Of a stretch of 64,000 nucleotides of DNA, positions 54,552 through 63,860 are shown piece by piece. The notes beneath the pieces are model-generated. The model worked only from the letters and a program-made list of their open reading frames with translations. It did not search any database and was not told the DNA's origin. Position 1 is the first letter of the stretch, and every line of letters begins with the position of its first letter. Made by a program: the position numbers and the translations under genes. Source of the stretch: Marinobacter manganoxydans MnI7-9 (lineage in GTDB: Bacteria; Pseudomonadota; Gammaproteobacteria; Pseudomonadales; Oleiphilaceae); contig NZ_AGTR01000060.1 of the NCBI RefSeq assembly GCF_000235625.1, forward strand, positions 1-64,000. Direction: 5' to 3'.

Positions 54552-55698
54552 CGGCAAAAGGTTAGTGCGCTCCGTCTGCGCTCTGTTCGTGCTGATGTTG
54601 GCCGGGCAACAGGCGATTGCGGCGACCTTGCCAGTGGATAACGTGGATGTTCTCTACCACCGCTATGACGGTGGTGGCATGGTCATCGATGGCCCCTCAG
54701 TTTTGGTGCGCAAGGGTATTGGCTCGTCGGTTTCGTTTTCCGGCCAGTACTATGTTGACTCCGTTTCGGCTGCCTCTGTGGACGTTCTGGCCACGGCGAG
54801 CCCCTACGAGGAAGAACGCAACGAGTACACCTTTGGTGTCGATTACCTGCACGATAAGTCCATTTTGAGTCTGGGTTTCACCAACAGTTCCGAAAACGAT
54901 TACGAAGCCAACACCGTTTACTTCTCGCTCAGCCAGGAGTTTTTCGGGGGCATGTCCACAGTAACCATGGGCTATGCCAGCGGCTGGGATGAAGTGGGCC
55001 GGGTTGGCAACGATTCCTTCAGCGAGGAAGCTGATCGTCGGAACTATCAGCTCGGACTGAGCCAGGTCGTCACCCGCAACAGCCTGGTAGGCCTGGATCT
55101 TGAGGTGGTTACGGATGAGGGCTTCCTGCAGAACCCTTACCGACAGAACCGCTACATCGACCCGAACGATTCCACAGCGTTCCTGTATCAACCGGAACGT
55201 TATCCGGAAACCCGAACAAGTACCTCCGTGGCCATGCGAGCGCTTTACTATCTGCCATATCGCGCCTCAATTCGCGGTGAATACCGTTATTTTTCCGATA
55301 CCTGGGGCATCAACGCCCACACGGTCGAACTGGGATACGTGCACGGATTGAACCAGCACTGGACCCTTGAAGGTTCCATTCGTTACTACAGCCAGAGCGA
55401 GGCGGACTTTTACAGCGATCTTTTCCCATTCGAGAACTCCCAGACACACCTGGCCCGTGACAAGGAGCTCAGCTCCCTATCCGGGACAACCCTGGCGGTG
55501 GGCGCGGTCTACGAATGGAAGCAGACTTCGCTTCCCGGCATTGATCGCCTGCAGTTCAGCTTACTGGTGGACTGGCTGAATTTTGAATATGACAACTTCC
55601 GGGATGTCACCGCAGCAGGTGACTTTCTCCCCGGCGAAGAACCCCTATATTCCTTCGATGCCTACGTAACCCGGGCGTCGTTGATTCTTGAATACTGA
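54538..55698 (+). CDS. DUF3570 protein, predicted outer-membrane beta-barrel
   Basis: About 386 aa. It starts at GTG 54538 (MAVTDGKRLVRSVCALF), inside the DUF4266 gene; GTG 54565 is an alternative. The signal peptide ends near AGQQAIAA. DUF3570 features are VDVLYHRYDGGGMVIDGPSV, VSFSGQYYVDSVSAASVDVL and TSPYEEERNEY-type ASPYEEERNEYTFGVDYLH, followed by many amphipathic strands and an aromatic-rich C-terminus (ASLILEY). It probably forms a 14-16-strand barrel. DUF4266-DUF3570-TlpA(-ApbE) is a recurrent set of unknown purpose. Confidence 0.86.
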   Translation: MAVTDGKRLVRSVCALFVLMLAGQQAIAATLPVDNVDVLYHRYDGGGMVIDGPSVLVRKGIGSSVSFSGQYYVDSVSAASVDVLATASPYEEERNEYTFGVDYLHDKSILSLGFTNSSENDYEANTVYFSLSQEFFGGMSTVTMGYASGWDEVGRVGNDSFSEEADRRNYQLGLSQVVTRNSLVGLDLEVVTDEGFLQNPYRQNRYIDPNDSTAFLYQPERYPETRTSTSVAMRALYYLPYRASIRGEYRYFSDTWGINAHTVELGYVHGLNQHWTLEGSIRYYSQSEADFYSDLFPFENSQTHLARDKELSSLSGTTLAVGAVYEWKQTSLPGIDRLQFSLLVDWLNFEYDNFRDVTAAGDFLPGEEPLYSFDAYVTRASLILEY

Positions 55699-55717
55699 GC
55701 ATGCAGGAAGAACGACC

Positions 55718-56269
55718 ATGGCCACTTGCTTGAACTCCCGATTTCCGGTGCTTTTAGCGGCATTGACCCTCGCCCTGACAGCCCCCGCATTTGCCCAGAC
55801 CAATCCCGGGGCGGAGAAAGATGATACAGCCGTCGCCGAGCAGGTGGAGGAGCTCAAGAAGAAAGTGATACGCCTGAATCGTGACCTGTTTATCCTTGAG
55901 GAAGATCTGCTTTTTCCAGCCAATACCCAGGTTGCCGTGTTTCTCAGCGTTGATGCCGGGAAGTTTCTGAAGCTGGATGCGGTCAAACTGAAAGTCGACG
56001 ACGAGATTGTTGCTTCCCACCTGTATACGGAGCGACAGGTGACTGCCCTTGAACGCGGCGGCATGCAGCGGCTATACGTCGGCAACCTGAAAACTGGCGT
56101 CCATGAGATGACGGCGTTTGTTGAGGGAATCGGCCCGGATCAGCGGCCTTACAAGCAGGCGGCCTCCCTGGAGTTTGAGAAGGGCACTGGAACGGCCGCT
56201 CTGGAAATCCGCGTTGAAGATCGCTCCTCCAACTACCAACCCTCCGTATCCATTGTGGAGTGGGAGTAA
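55718..56269 (+). CDS. Exported coiled-coil protein of unknown function
   Basis: 183 aa. The signal peptide is FPVLLAALTLALTAPAFAQ. A short coiled coil follows (VAEQVEELKKKVIRLNRDLF, about residues 31-55), then a beta-rich C-terminal domain (AVFLSVDAGKFLKLDAVKLK, GVHEMTAFVEGIGPDQRPYK, ending VSIVEWE). No family recognised with certainty. It is embedded between DUF3570 and the TPR genes, and its stop overlaps the next gene's first possible start, so it belongs to the same machine. Confidence 0.8.
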   Translation: MATCLNSRFPVLLAALTLALTAPAFAQTNPGAEKDDTAVAEQVEELKKKVIRLNRDLFILEEDLLFPANTQVAVFLSVDAGKFLKLDAVKLKVDDEIVASHLYTERQVTALERGGMQRLYVGNLKTGVHEMTAFVEGIGPDQRPYKQAASLEFEKGTGTAALEIRVEDRSSNYQPSVSIVEWE

Positions 56270-58221
56270 GCCGCGTCGTGGGATTGAAAGCAAGCCAGTC
56301 CTCAGGTCGACGCCCGTTCATTTACGCGGGTGCCCTACTGTTGCTGATGATGACCCCGGTCCATGCCGGTGAGGCGCAACCCGAGCGGGCGAAGGATCTT
56401 CGTTATGGTTGGGCGCTGTACGAATACCATCAGGGTAACGCCTTCGAGGCTCTGACCCAGCTCGCCGTGGCGCGCGAACGGGGCGGCATCGAGGGACACG
56501 GAGATCATCCGGCTCTCGTCGAGGGCGGGCTCATGCTGTCCTGGGGGATGACCCGAGAGGCGAGCAGGTTGTTTACGCAGCTACTCGGGGCCGATGGCAC
56601 CGGCAGCAATCTGTCGCCTGATGTTCGCAACCAGGCCTGGTTCTATCTCGGTAAGGTGTTTTACCTCGAGGGGAATCAGGCGCTCGCACGTGAGAACCTC
56701 AATCGTGTGGATGGCGAGATACTGGCCGAGGCCGACCACGATCTTTTCCGCGAATGGATTTATCTGCGCTCCCGGCTGGTCATGATGTCTGCCCGCCCTG
56801 ATGATGAACCCGAACTGGCTTCGCTTCGGGAGCAGCTGGACGAAACGGACATCTGGTCCCTTTACCTCCGGTACAATTCCGCGGTCTCCGCTCTCGATGC
56901 GGCAGACGGAGCTGCCGCCGAAGAGGCACTGAAAAAGCTCATCTCCATCCTCGACGAGTCCATTGACTCCGTCGAGCCAGATGCCGAACGGGAGGGCCTG
57001 CTGGGCCGCGCTCGCCTCTCGCTTGCGGGCCTGTACCTGCGTGATAACCAGTTTGAGGCAGCTCTGGAGGTCCTGGGAGCCATGCCACTGACCGGCGTGT
57101 TCGCCGATCAGGCTCTCTTTGACTACGCCGTTGCCGCGGCGGGCCAGGGCAGGCCGGAGAGGGCTCTCGACGCCCTTGATACTCTCGCGAACCGTGAACT
57201 GTTTTTGCCCTGGCGCCAGCAGGTTCCCTTTGCCCGCGCCTATGTTCTTGAGCAGATGAACGCTCCACAGCGTGCATTGCCTGCGTTTAAAAAGGCAGCC
57301 GACCATTACGAGGCCCGTATCAGGGAGCTCGACAATATCCGGGATCGGCTGAATGAAGAAAGTCTGATGGCCCAGCTTGAGTTCAGCCGTGACAGCGACG
57401 GGATTCTTACAGATTCCTATGGCCGGCTGCGCGTGCAGCCCCTCGATTCTGGTATGGCAGAAGTGCTGGCTTCGGAGACGTTCCAGCAGGCGCTTGCCGA
57501 ATTGAACGAACTCTACCGAATGCAGTCCTTCATCGCCGAGCGGCAGTCCAGGTTTGAATCGTTCCGGATCATGCTGGAGACCCGTGAGCAGCAACGGCAG
57601 ATTCGTATTGCCGAGACCCGTCGGGCACTCGAAACCCAACAGGCAGACCAGTGGCAGCAGTTGCACGAGGACTTCACGGACAGAGTTTCCTCGGCGCTGG
57701 CAGACGAAGATGCGGGATTCTTCATGACCTCGCAACAAAAAGCGCTTAGAGACAAGCTCGCTGAGGTTGAGAAAACTCTGGCGGATTTGCCTGACGACGC
57801 GACGACCGCCAGGCAGCGTGCGACGTATCGGCGGATGCGTGCCTACTTCGATTGGTGGATTGCGGATGACTATGGAATCAATCGCTGGGCGGCGCAAAAA
57901 CAGCTCATGCAACTGGATCGCGAGATGCAAAGCTTTCAGGCCCAGCGGCAACGGGTTGAAAGCCTGATGGCCGATGATGCCCGCCATGCGGAACTGGCTC
58001 GGCGGATCGCTGCCAGCGAACGGGAACTCGCGACTCTTGGAACAGAGGTGTCCGAGGCATTAGGCAGTGCCCGGCAAACACTCCTGGCGCAGGTTGATCG
58101 GATGCTGGCTGCCCAGCAACAGGAGCTTAATGGATACCTGCTGGCCTCTCGCCACGCCCAGGCGAGGCTGGCGGACCAGTTGTTCCGCGCATCGCAAAAT
58201 GCAGGTGCCGGTGATGAATAA
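56260..58221 (+). CDS. Exported TPR / coiled-coil protein (large)
   Basis: Up to 653 aa. The signal peptide is RRPFIYAGALLLLMMTPVHA-G. The N-terminal half has TPR-like helical repeats (RYGWALYEYHQGNAFEALTQ, AWFYLGKVFYLEGNQALARE, LSLAGLYLRDNQFEAALEVL, ALFDYAVAAAGQGRPERALD). The C-terminal third is long-helical and Gln/Arg-rich (EQQRQIRIAETRRALETQQA, ASERELATLGTEVSEALGSA), a likely coiled coil. There is no ATG: GTG 56260 or GTG 56278 are possible starts. It is a candidate counterpart of the periplasmic TPR components of the Myxococcus Glt machinery (inference). Confidence 0.78.
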   Translation: MGVSRVVGLKASQSSGRRPFIYAGALLLLMMTPVHAGEAQPERAKDLRYGWALYEYHQGNAFEALTQLAVARERGGIEGHGDHPALVEGGLMLSWGMTREASRLFTQLLGADGTGSNLSPDVRNQAWFYLGKVFYLEGNQALARENLNRVDGEILAEADHDLFREWIYLRSRLVMMSARPDDEPELASLREQLDETDIWSLYLRYNSAVSALDAADGAAAEEALKKLISILDESIDSVEPDAEREGLLGRARLSLAGLYLRDNQFEAALEVLGAMPLTGVFADQALFDYAVAAAGQGRPERALDALDTLANRELFLPWRQQVPFARAYVLEQMNAPQRALPAFKKAADHYEARIRELDNIRDRLNEESLMAQLEFSRDSDGILTDSYGRLRVQPLDSGMAEVLASETFQQALAELNELYRMQSFIAERQSRFESFRIMLETREQQRQIRIAETRRALETQQADQWQQLHEDFTDRVSSALADEDAGFFMTSQQKALRDKLAEVEKTLADLPDDATTARQRATYRRMRAYFDWWIADDYGINRWAAQKQLMQLDREMQSFQAQRQRVESLMADDARHAELARRIAASERELATLGTEVSEALGSARQTLLAQVDRMLAAQQQELNGYLLASRHAQARLADQLFRASQNAGAGDE

Positions 58222-61099
58222 TCGGATGGCCGGCAGGACTGTTAAAGGCCTCCTCATGGTTGGGGCCCTTGTCATGGCGAGTGGCTGCCAGATGTTGCAG
58301 TCGATGATGCCTGCCGGTGGCGAAGAAATGCCGCGAGTCCGTGAGGGCACACTGGCTGCGCTTCCGGCAATCGAAACGCGGCAGGAAAGTGCAGATGCAG
58401 CGGCGGTCAGCGACCCCGCAGAAGATGTTTCCATTGAAACGGTAATGGACAGTTACAAGGCGCTTTTGCCACTCGTAGAGGATCCCCGCAAGCAGGTTAC
58501 CATCAGGCATCGGTTGGCCGATCTGGAATTCCAGCGTGCGGAGCGGAAAATGGCGGATTCGGCTGTCGATGAACTGTCCGGCGCCATCGATGCCTACCAG
58601 CGTCTTCTGTCGGAATATCCAGAGCGTGAGGGCAATGACCAGATCTATTATCAGCTTGCCAGAGCCTGGGAGCTTCGAGGCGCGACGCCGCAGCAGCTTG
58701 AAGCCCTGAATACTCTGGTTCGCCGCTACCCGGATTCAGAATACTGGGTTGAGGCTCAATTCCGCCGCGGCGATCTGTTGTTTATCGATGGTCGATACGG
58801 GGAAGCGGAACAGGCTTTCGACGAGGTTACCCTCGCGAGCCAGGAACGCATGGCCGATCCCTCGTTCCTGGTGAACGCGCATTACATGAAGGGCTGGAGT
58901 CTGTTCAAGCAGGCGCAATACCAGGAAGCGCTCTTCAGTTACGTTGAAGTGCTTGATCTTGTCATGCCCGAGGGCAGGCCGGTGGCGGACGTGGATCAGC
59001 GGAGCCAGACACTGATCGAAGATCTGTTCAGGGTGGTAGGGCTGTCCCTGTCGTACCTTGACGGAGCGGAAACCCTCCAGGCGATTTTCCGCCAAACGGG
59101 TGGTCGCCCCTACGAAATCCTGGTCTACGACCGCTACAGCGAGCTCTTGCTCGAGAGAGAGCAATACAGTGATGCCATCGATGTCTTCGAAGCCTACATA
59201 GAAGACCATCCGGAGAGTCCCTGGGCGCCGCGCTACCACATCCGGATCATTGATACCCTTGAGCTGGCCGGTTTCACCCGTACGATCCCTGAACGAAAGG
59301 CCGGCTTTGTCAGCCTTTACGGAATCTACAGCGATTACTGGCAGTCAGCGGGCCCCGATGCAATTGGCTTTATCGAGCAACAACTGGAACAACTGTTGCC
59401 GGAACTGGCGGACCGCCAGTACCTGCTGGCAGGGGAGGCGGAGTATGATCAGCAGGCGGACGATCATTACCGCAAAGCCGCCAGTTATTACGCCGAATTT
59501 GCGGCTACCTTCCCGGACCACCCCCGTACACCGGAGCGGCTGTTCCTTCTGGGTGAGACTTACCTGGAGCTGGAAGACTGGCCGGCAGCAATCGCAGCTT
59601 TCGAACGCGTGGCCTATGACTATCCGGAAGACACAGTAGCCGATCGGGCAGCTGAAGCCGGGTATGCATCGGTGCTGGCATTCCGGGAGTACTCGCAAAC
59701 CTGGGAGAGTGAACCGGTATCGGAGCGGATGGCCTATCAGGAGCTGCAACAACTGAACAGGCTGCGGTTCGCAAATGCGTTTCCCGGCGACGCCCGGGCG
59801 CCGGCGGTGTATTACATTGCGCTGCAGCGTGAATTTGACCTGAACAACTGGGAAGAGACCGTCAATATGGCGGCCCGACTTGTTACCTGGCAACCCACGC
59901 CCCCGGATGAATTGACGACGGAAGCTTTGCTGTTATCCGGGCACAGCCTCTCCGAACTGGCCCGATACGCCGAGGCGGAACAGGCTTATCGTGACGCCCT
60001 GGCAACAATGGCCGAAGACGATGAACGCAGAAGCGGCGTTCGTGAAAATCTGGCAGCCGCGGTCTATCGACAGGCGGAGCAGTTAGCTGATGCCGGAAAT
60101 GTGGAGGCTGCGGTGAGCGAATTCCTGCGAGTCGGCACGGCCGTTCCAGAATCCGCTCTGCGGGCAAACGCCGAATACGATGCTGCCTCACTTCTTATCA
60201 CCGCCAATCTCTGGGAGCAGGCCATCGGTGTGCTGACCAGTTTCAGGCGGTCTTTCCCCAATCACGAGCTGATTGACACAGTCCCTGCAAAACTGGCGTT
60301 GGCCTACCGTGAAACGGAGCAGTGGGAGCGAGCCGCCGACGAACTCCAGCAAATGGTCTCCCTCGCCAAGACGCCGGAAGAGCGAAGGGAAAACCTGTTG
60401 ATTGCAGCAGAACTGTACGATCAGGCCGGTAACCGGGAGAAGGCGATTGATACCTGGCGAAATTACGCCAACAGCCACCCCGAGCCGACGGACGTCTACA
60501 TGGAAGCGGCCAATCGGCTGGCTGAGCTCTATCAGGAAGACGGGGATGCCGAAAGCAGGGATTACTGGTTGCGAAAGCAGATGGAAACGGTGGACTGGGA
60601 CCCGGACGCCGCGGACGATCGCATGCGGTACCTTGCGGCGTCAGCCTCTGCAATCCTCGCCCGCGACGCCCTTGCCCGGTATGACGGCATCAGGCTGACT
60701 CTGCCACTCAATCAAAGCATGACAGCGAAGACCGATGCGCTTGAACGAGCGGTCAACGCCTACAAGAAGACGGCCAGCTATGGCCTTTCATCATTTGCAA
60801 CCGAGGCTGGTTACCAGATCGCCCACATCTATGCACGCCTCGGTGCCGATCTCATGGACTCGGAGCGGCCCACCGGATTGAGCGAGCTTGAACTGGCTCA
60901 GTACGAGCTTCTCCTGGAAGAGCAGGCCTACCCGTTTGAGGACAACGCCATCGATATCCACGAGCAGAATATCCGGCGGGCCCGGGAGGGCATTTTCGAT
61001 GAATGGGTCAAGCGCAGTTACGAGGCCTTGAAAGCCCTGTTGCCCGGACGTTATCGGAAAGAAGAAGTTACCCAGGGGGTTGTCTATGGGCTCGATTAA
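58214..61099 (+). CDS. Very large TPR lipoprotein
   Basis: 961 aa. The lipobox MVGALVMASGC-Q (Cys about 26) marks a lipoprotein. More than ten TPR-type repeats cover most of the chain (GAIDAYQRLLSEYPEREGND, GEAEQAFDEVTLASQERMAD, DAIDVFEAYIEDHPESPWAP, AAIAAFERVAYDYPEDTVAD, KAIDTWRNYANSHPEPTDVY), like BamD/YbgF/GltD-type scaffolds. The ATG at 58214 overlaps the previous gene's end; the stop overlaps the next lipoprotein gene. It probably holds the outer-membrane and inner-membrane parts together in the periplasm. Confidence 0.83.
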   Translation: MNNRMAGRTVKGLLMVGALVMASGCQMLQSMMPAGGEEMPRVREGTLAALPAIETRQESADAAAVSDPAEDVSIETVMDSYKALLPLVEDPRKQVTIRHRLADLEFQRAERKMADSAVDELSGAIDAYQRLLSEYPEREGNDQIYYQLARAWELRGATPQQLEALNTLVRRYPDSEYWVEAQFRRGDLLFIDGRYGEAEQAFDEVTLASQERMADPSFLVNAHYMKGWSLFKQAQYQEALFSYVEVLDLVMPEGRPVADVDQRSQTLIEDLFRVVGLSLSYLDGAETLQAIFRQTGGRPYEILVYDRYSELLLEREQYSDAIDVFEAYIEDHPESPWAPRYHIRIIDTLELAGFTRTIPERKAGFVSLYGIYSDYWQSAGPDAIGFIEQQLEQLLPELADRQYLLAGEAEYDQQADDHYRKAASYYAEFAATFPDHPRTPERLFLLGETYLELEDWPAAIAAFERVAYDYPEDTVADRAAEAGYASVLAFREYSQTWESEPVSERMAYQELQQLNRLRFANAFPGDARAPAVYYIALQREFDLNNWEETVNMAARLVTWQPTPPDELTTEALLLSGHSLSELARYAEAEQAYRDALATMAEDDERRSGVRENLAAAVYRQAEQLADAGNVEAAVSEFLRVGTAVPESALRANAEYDAASLLITANLWEQAIGVLTSFRRSFPNHELIDTVPAKLALAYRETEQWERAADELQQMVSLAKTPEERRENLLIAAELYDQAGNREKAIDTWRNYANSHPEPTDVYMEAANRLAELYQEDGDAESRDYWLRKQMETVDWDPDAADDRMRYLAASASAILARDALARYDGIRLTLPLNQSMTAKTDALERAVNAYKKTASYGLSSFATEAGYQIAHIYARLGADLMDSERPTGLSELELAQYELLLEEQAYPFEDNAIDIHEQNIRRAREGIFDEWVKRSYEALKALLPGRYRKEEVTQGVVYGLD

Positions 61100-61655
61100 G
61101 GCCTGCGGACTCTGTCTTTTCGTGATGTTTTCGCTTTCGGGGTGTGTGACGGCGCCGGCGCCGCCGGAGTCTGAGGCAGAAGTTGAGCAGACTGCACTGG
61201 AAGCGTCATTCGCCAAGGCCGTGAGTGCCATGGAGGAGGGAAATCTCGCCGAGGCCAAAACCCGATTCGAGCAACTGGCGAGCGACTACCCCGGAAAAGC
61301 CGGCCCCATGGCCAACCTTGGCATTATTGCTTTCCACGAAGAGGATACCGAGACCGCGAAAAGTTGGTTTGAACGCACGCTGGCGGTGAATCCTGAAAAT
61401 GTGCAGGCGCTGAATCATCTGGGAGTAATTGCCCGGAACGCAGGAGAATTCGACGAAGCAGAACGGTATTATCGCGCGGCACTGTCTGCTGATCCGAATT
61501 ACGCGCCTGCTATCCTTAATCTGGCCTTCCTGCTTGATATCTACCTGGGTAAACCTTCCGAGGCGGTCGACCTTTATGAGCGTTATCAGTCCGCGGCCAG
61601 TGAGCCGCACCCCAGACTGGAAGACTGGATCTTCGATGCCAAAAACAGAATCTGA
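61086..61655 (+). CDS. Small TPR lipoprotein
   Basis: 189 aa. The lipobox is FVMFSLSGC-VT. Three canonical TPRs follow (AKAVSAMEEGNLAEAKTRFE, GPMANLGIIAFHEEDTETAK, ALNHLGVIARNAGEFDEAER). The layout is like GltE/AglT, the small TPR lipoprotein of the Myxococcus motility complex, or a PilF-type protein; the neighbours favour the former (inference). The ATG at 61086 has AGGGGG seven bases upstream; a TTG at 61080 is less likely. It overlaps the preceding gene by 14 bp. Confidence 0.83.
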   Translation: MGSIKACGLCLFVMFSLSGCVTAPAPPESEAEVEQTALEASFAKAVSAMEEGNLAEAKTRFEQLASDYPGKAGPMANLGIIAFHEEDTETAKSWFERTLAVNPENVQALNHLGVIARNAGEFDEAERYYRAALSADPNYAPAILNLAFLLDIYLGKPSEAVDLYERYQSAASEPHPRLEDWIFDAKNRI

Positions 61656-61670
61656 TGTGGACTATGTGAT

Positions 61671-61976
61671 ATGAAACGTCTCGCGCTAATCGCTCTGGCA
61701 GTTTCCGCCCTGTTGCCCACGGCGCCGATGGTCTTCGCCCAGGACGCCCCGGGTGTGGTTACCATTGAGGGCACGCGAATCCGTGGCGATCAGGAAGTGC
61801 CTACGGTGATGTATCTGGTGCCCTGGCAGCCACCGGAAGTGGACGAGTTGCGTGCGCCAGAAGAACGCCTGATGGTTGATCAGGGTCTCCGGCCATTGGA
61901 ACGCTATGAGTTCCAGCGTTTTATCAAGTACCACGAAGCGTTTATCAAACAGACCCAGGCCAGCACAGGGCAGTAG
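61671..61976 (+). CDS. Small exported protein of unknown function
   Basis: 101 aa. The signal peptide is LALIALAVSALLPTAPMVFA-Q. The mature part is about 78 residues with VVTIEGTRIRGDQEVPTVMY then LVPWQPPEVDELRAPE, and a helical, aromatic C-terminus (LERYEFQRFIKYHEAFIKQT). I do not recognise a named family. The position between the TPR lipoprotein and ExbB suggests a small periplasmic or membrane-facing accessory of the channel. Confidence 0.8.
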   Translation: MKRLALIALAVSALLPTAPMVFAQDAPGVVTIEGTRIRGDQEVPTVMYLVPWQPPEVDELRAPEERLMVDQGLRPLERYEFQRFIKYHEAFIKQTQASTGQ

Positions 61977-62115
61977 AGTGTGATGCCTGTCACGTCATGA
62001 GTGTGTTCCTGCGCAAGATTAAACAAACCCTCACACAGACTTTCGCGAACTTACCCTTGCAGGGGAGTGACGCGCTTAGACTGATCTGAAAACCGGACCA
62101 TGGAGTGCCCAGAAA

Positions 62116-62823
62116 ATGATCGATACCGCCGTTCGCTTCTTCCAGGAAGGTGGCTTTTTTATGTTTCCGATTGCAGTTGTGCTGATTGTCGGACTCATTG
62201 TTGCCATTGAACGTTACGTTTACCTTTCCGCCCAGAAACTGACCAACCGTCGGGACTTCAACCGCCTGCATCAGATGATCGCCAAGCGTGACCTGAAGGG
62301 CGCCCTGAACTACACCCAGGAATCCGGTAGTGCCATGTCGACCATGATCGGCTTCGGCCTTCAGCGCCTGGCCCGCCGCCAGGGTCGTGAAGAGATCGAA
62401 TACGCGATGGAAGAGGGGTTGCTGGATGTGATGCCGCGTTTGGAAAAGCGCACCCAGTATCTGGCAACGCTGGCCAACATTGCCACGCTGCTTGGCCTGC
62501 TGGGTACGATTATCGGGTTGATTGCAGCGTTTACGGCGGTAGCTGCAGCGGATCCGGCCCAGAAGGCGAGCCTTCTGTCCCAGAGTATCTCGGTTGCCAT
62601 GAACACCACCGCCTTCGGCCTTATGTCTGCTATTCCCATGCTGCTGATCCACTCACTGCTGCAGACCAAGACCAATGAGATCGTCGACAGCTTTGAGATG
62701 GCGGGCATCAAGGTCCTGAACCTCCTCAGCGATGGTTCCGGGAGTAAGACCGCCGCTCAACCACAAGGACAGAATGCCGCTTCGCCGGCACAGGTAGCGA
62801 CTCCGGCCGGTAGCCCGGCCTGA
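62116..62823 (+). CDS. MotA/TolQ/ExbB-family proton channel subunit
   Basis: A 235-aa inner-membrane protein with three membrane segments (MFPIAVVLIVGLIVAIERYV; NIATLLGLLGTIIGLIAAFT; SVAMNTTAFGLMSAIPMLLI). The second and third carry the conserved polar/Thr positions of the pentameric channel (GLLGTIIG, MNTTAFGL). It uses the proton gradient with ExbD/TolR partners, encoded next, to pull on an envelope-spanning rod. The C-terminal tail is Gln/Ala/Pro-rich. It compares with AglR in the Glt/Agl machine. A 139-bp gap with no clear terminator precedes it. Confidence 0.92.
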   Translation: MIDTAVRFFQEGGFFMFPIAVVLIVGLIVAIERYVYLSAQKLTNRRDFNRLHQMIAKRDLKGALNYTQESGSAMSTMIGFGLQRLARRQGREEIEYAMEEGLLDVMPRLEKRTQYLATLANIATLLGLLGTIIGLIAAFTAVAAADPAQKASLLSQSISVAMNTTAFGLMSAIPMLLIHSLLQTKTNEIVDSFEMAGIKVLNLLSDGSGSKTAAQPQGQNAASPAQVATPAGSPA

Positions 62824-62848
62824 TAACCAGCCAGAAGGATGTCAGGCC

Positions 62849-63361
62849 ATGAGACGGAAGCATCGTCGCCTACAAAGTGAGGCCGATCTCGACATCACGC
62901 CCTTCATGAATCTCATGATTGTGCTGGTGCCGGTACTGCTGCTGAATATGGTGTTCGCCCACACCAGCGTTCTGGAACTCAACTTCCCGACCGGTGAGAG
63001 CCTGTCGGCCCAGCAGGCGGAAGAGCTGCAGATCCAGGTGGTGATCTATGAGGATCGCCTGGTCGTTGCGGATAACCAGGGCGGCGTCATCAAGAACATC
63101 CCCCAGCGCGAGGGCGAGTATGATTTCGTTCTGCTCAAGGATGTCATGAAGGAAATCAAGAGCCGTGTGCCCGACAAAAAGGATGTGATTATTATGCCGT
63201 CCCGGCAGACGTCCTATCAGTCTCTGGTCTCGGTGATGGACACGGTGCGCTCATACGAGGCGGTTGTGGCTGGTAGTGTGGTTGAAGCGGAGCTGTTCCC
63301 CGAGATCTCTCTCGGCGATGCGCCCGCACAGCCTTCGGGATCCGCGGAGGTGAGTTCATGA
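62849..63361 (+). CDS. ExbD/TolR-family protein with Asn at the proton-relay position
   Basis: 170 aa: a short cytoplasmic start, one membrane segment (MNLMIVLVPVLLLNMVFAHT) and a periplasmic ExbD domain (VIIMPSRQTSYQSLVSVMDT). Aligning DLDITPFMNLMIVL with E. coli ExbD DINVTPFIDVMLVL without gaps puts Asn21 at the essential membrane Asp25. The codon is AAT (62909-62911). This copy therefore should not carry protons itself. The second ExbD gene starts inside its stop region (4-bp overlap) and keeps the Asp, so the two probably form a heterodimer. Confidence 0.92.
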   Translation: MRRKHRRLQSEADLDITPFMNLMIVLVPVLLLNMVFAHTSVLELNFPTGESLSAQQAEELQIQVVIYEDRLVVADNQGGVIKNIPQREGEYDFVLLKDVMKEIKSRVPDKKDVIIMPSRQTSYQSLVSVMDTVRSYEAVVAGSVVEAELFPEISLGDAPAQPSGSAEVSS

Positions 63362-63858
63362 AAGAATCTGCCAAGGCCCGCCGCCAGAAACGCCATTACC
63401 GGCGCAATAAAAGCCAGGGAAAGATGAACCTGGTCTCATTGATGGATATCTTCACCATCCTGGTGTTCTTCCTGATGGTGAACTCCTCCTCCGACGTACA
63501 GGTATTGAACCAGAACAACACTATCAAACTGCCGGATTCCACCGCTCAGCAACCCCCTGGTGATGTCTTGGCCCTGACCGTCACAGACCGGGATATCCTG
63601 GTGAACGGTCGGCTGGTAGTGAAACGCGACGCCTTCCAGACGTTTGACGGACAGGTGGAGCCTGCCCTGAAGCAGGAACTGGACTATCAGGCCAGTCGCT
63701 CGTCGGCACCTGCCCCGGATGCGGGTCGACCCATTACCATTCTTGCAGACCGCGAACTGCCCTACGAGCTGCTGAAAAAAATCATGTCCACCTGTGTGGA
63801 CGCCGGTTACGCCAGTATTTCCCTGGCGGTTAATCAGCGTGCGGAACAGGGAGCCTGA
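63358..63858 (+). CDS. ExbD/TolR-family protein with the canonical membrane Asp
   Basis: 166 aa. A very basic cytoplasmic start (KARRQKRHYRRNKSQGK) precedes one membrane segment containing Asp30 (NLVSLMDIFTILVFFLMVNS), and a periplasmic domain (ITILADRELPYELLKKIMST, CVDAGYASISLAVNQ) that is the ExbD fold. The ATG overlaps the preceding exbD-type gene (ATGA). One ExbB with two ExbD proteins is the arrangement seen for AglR-AglQ-AglS. Confidence 0.93.
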   Translation: MKESAKARRQKRHYRRNKSQGKMNLVSLMDIFTILVFFLMVNSSSDVQVLNQNNTIKLPDSTAQQPPGDVLALTVTDRDILVNGRLVVKRDAFQTFDGQVEPALKQELDYQASRSSAPAPDAGRPITILADRELPYELLKKIMSTCVDAGYASISLAVNQRAEQGA

Positions 63859-63860
63859 CC

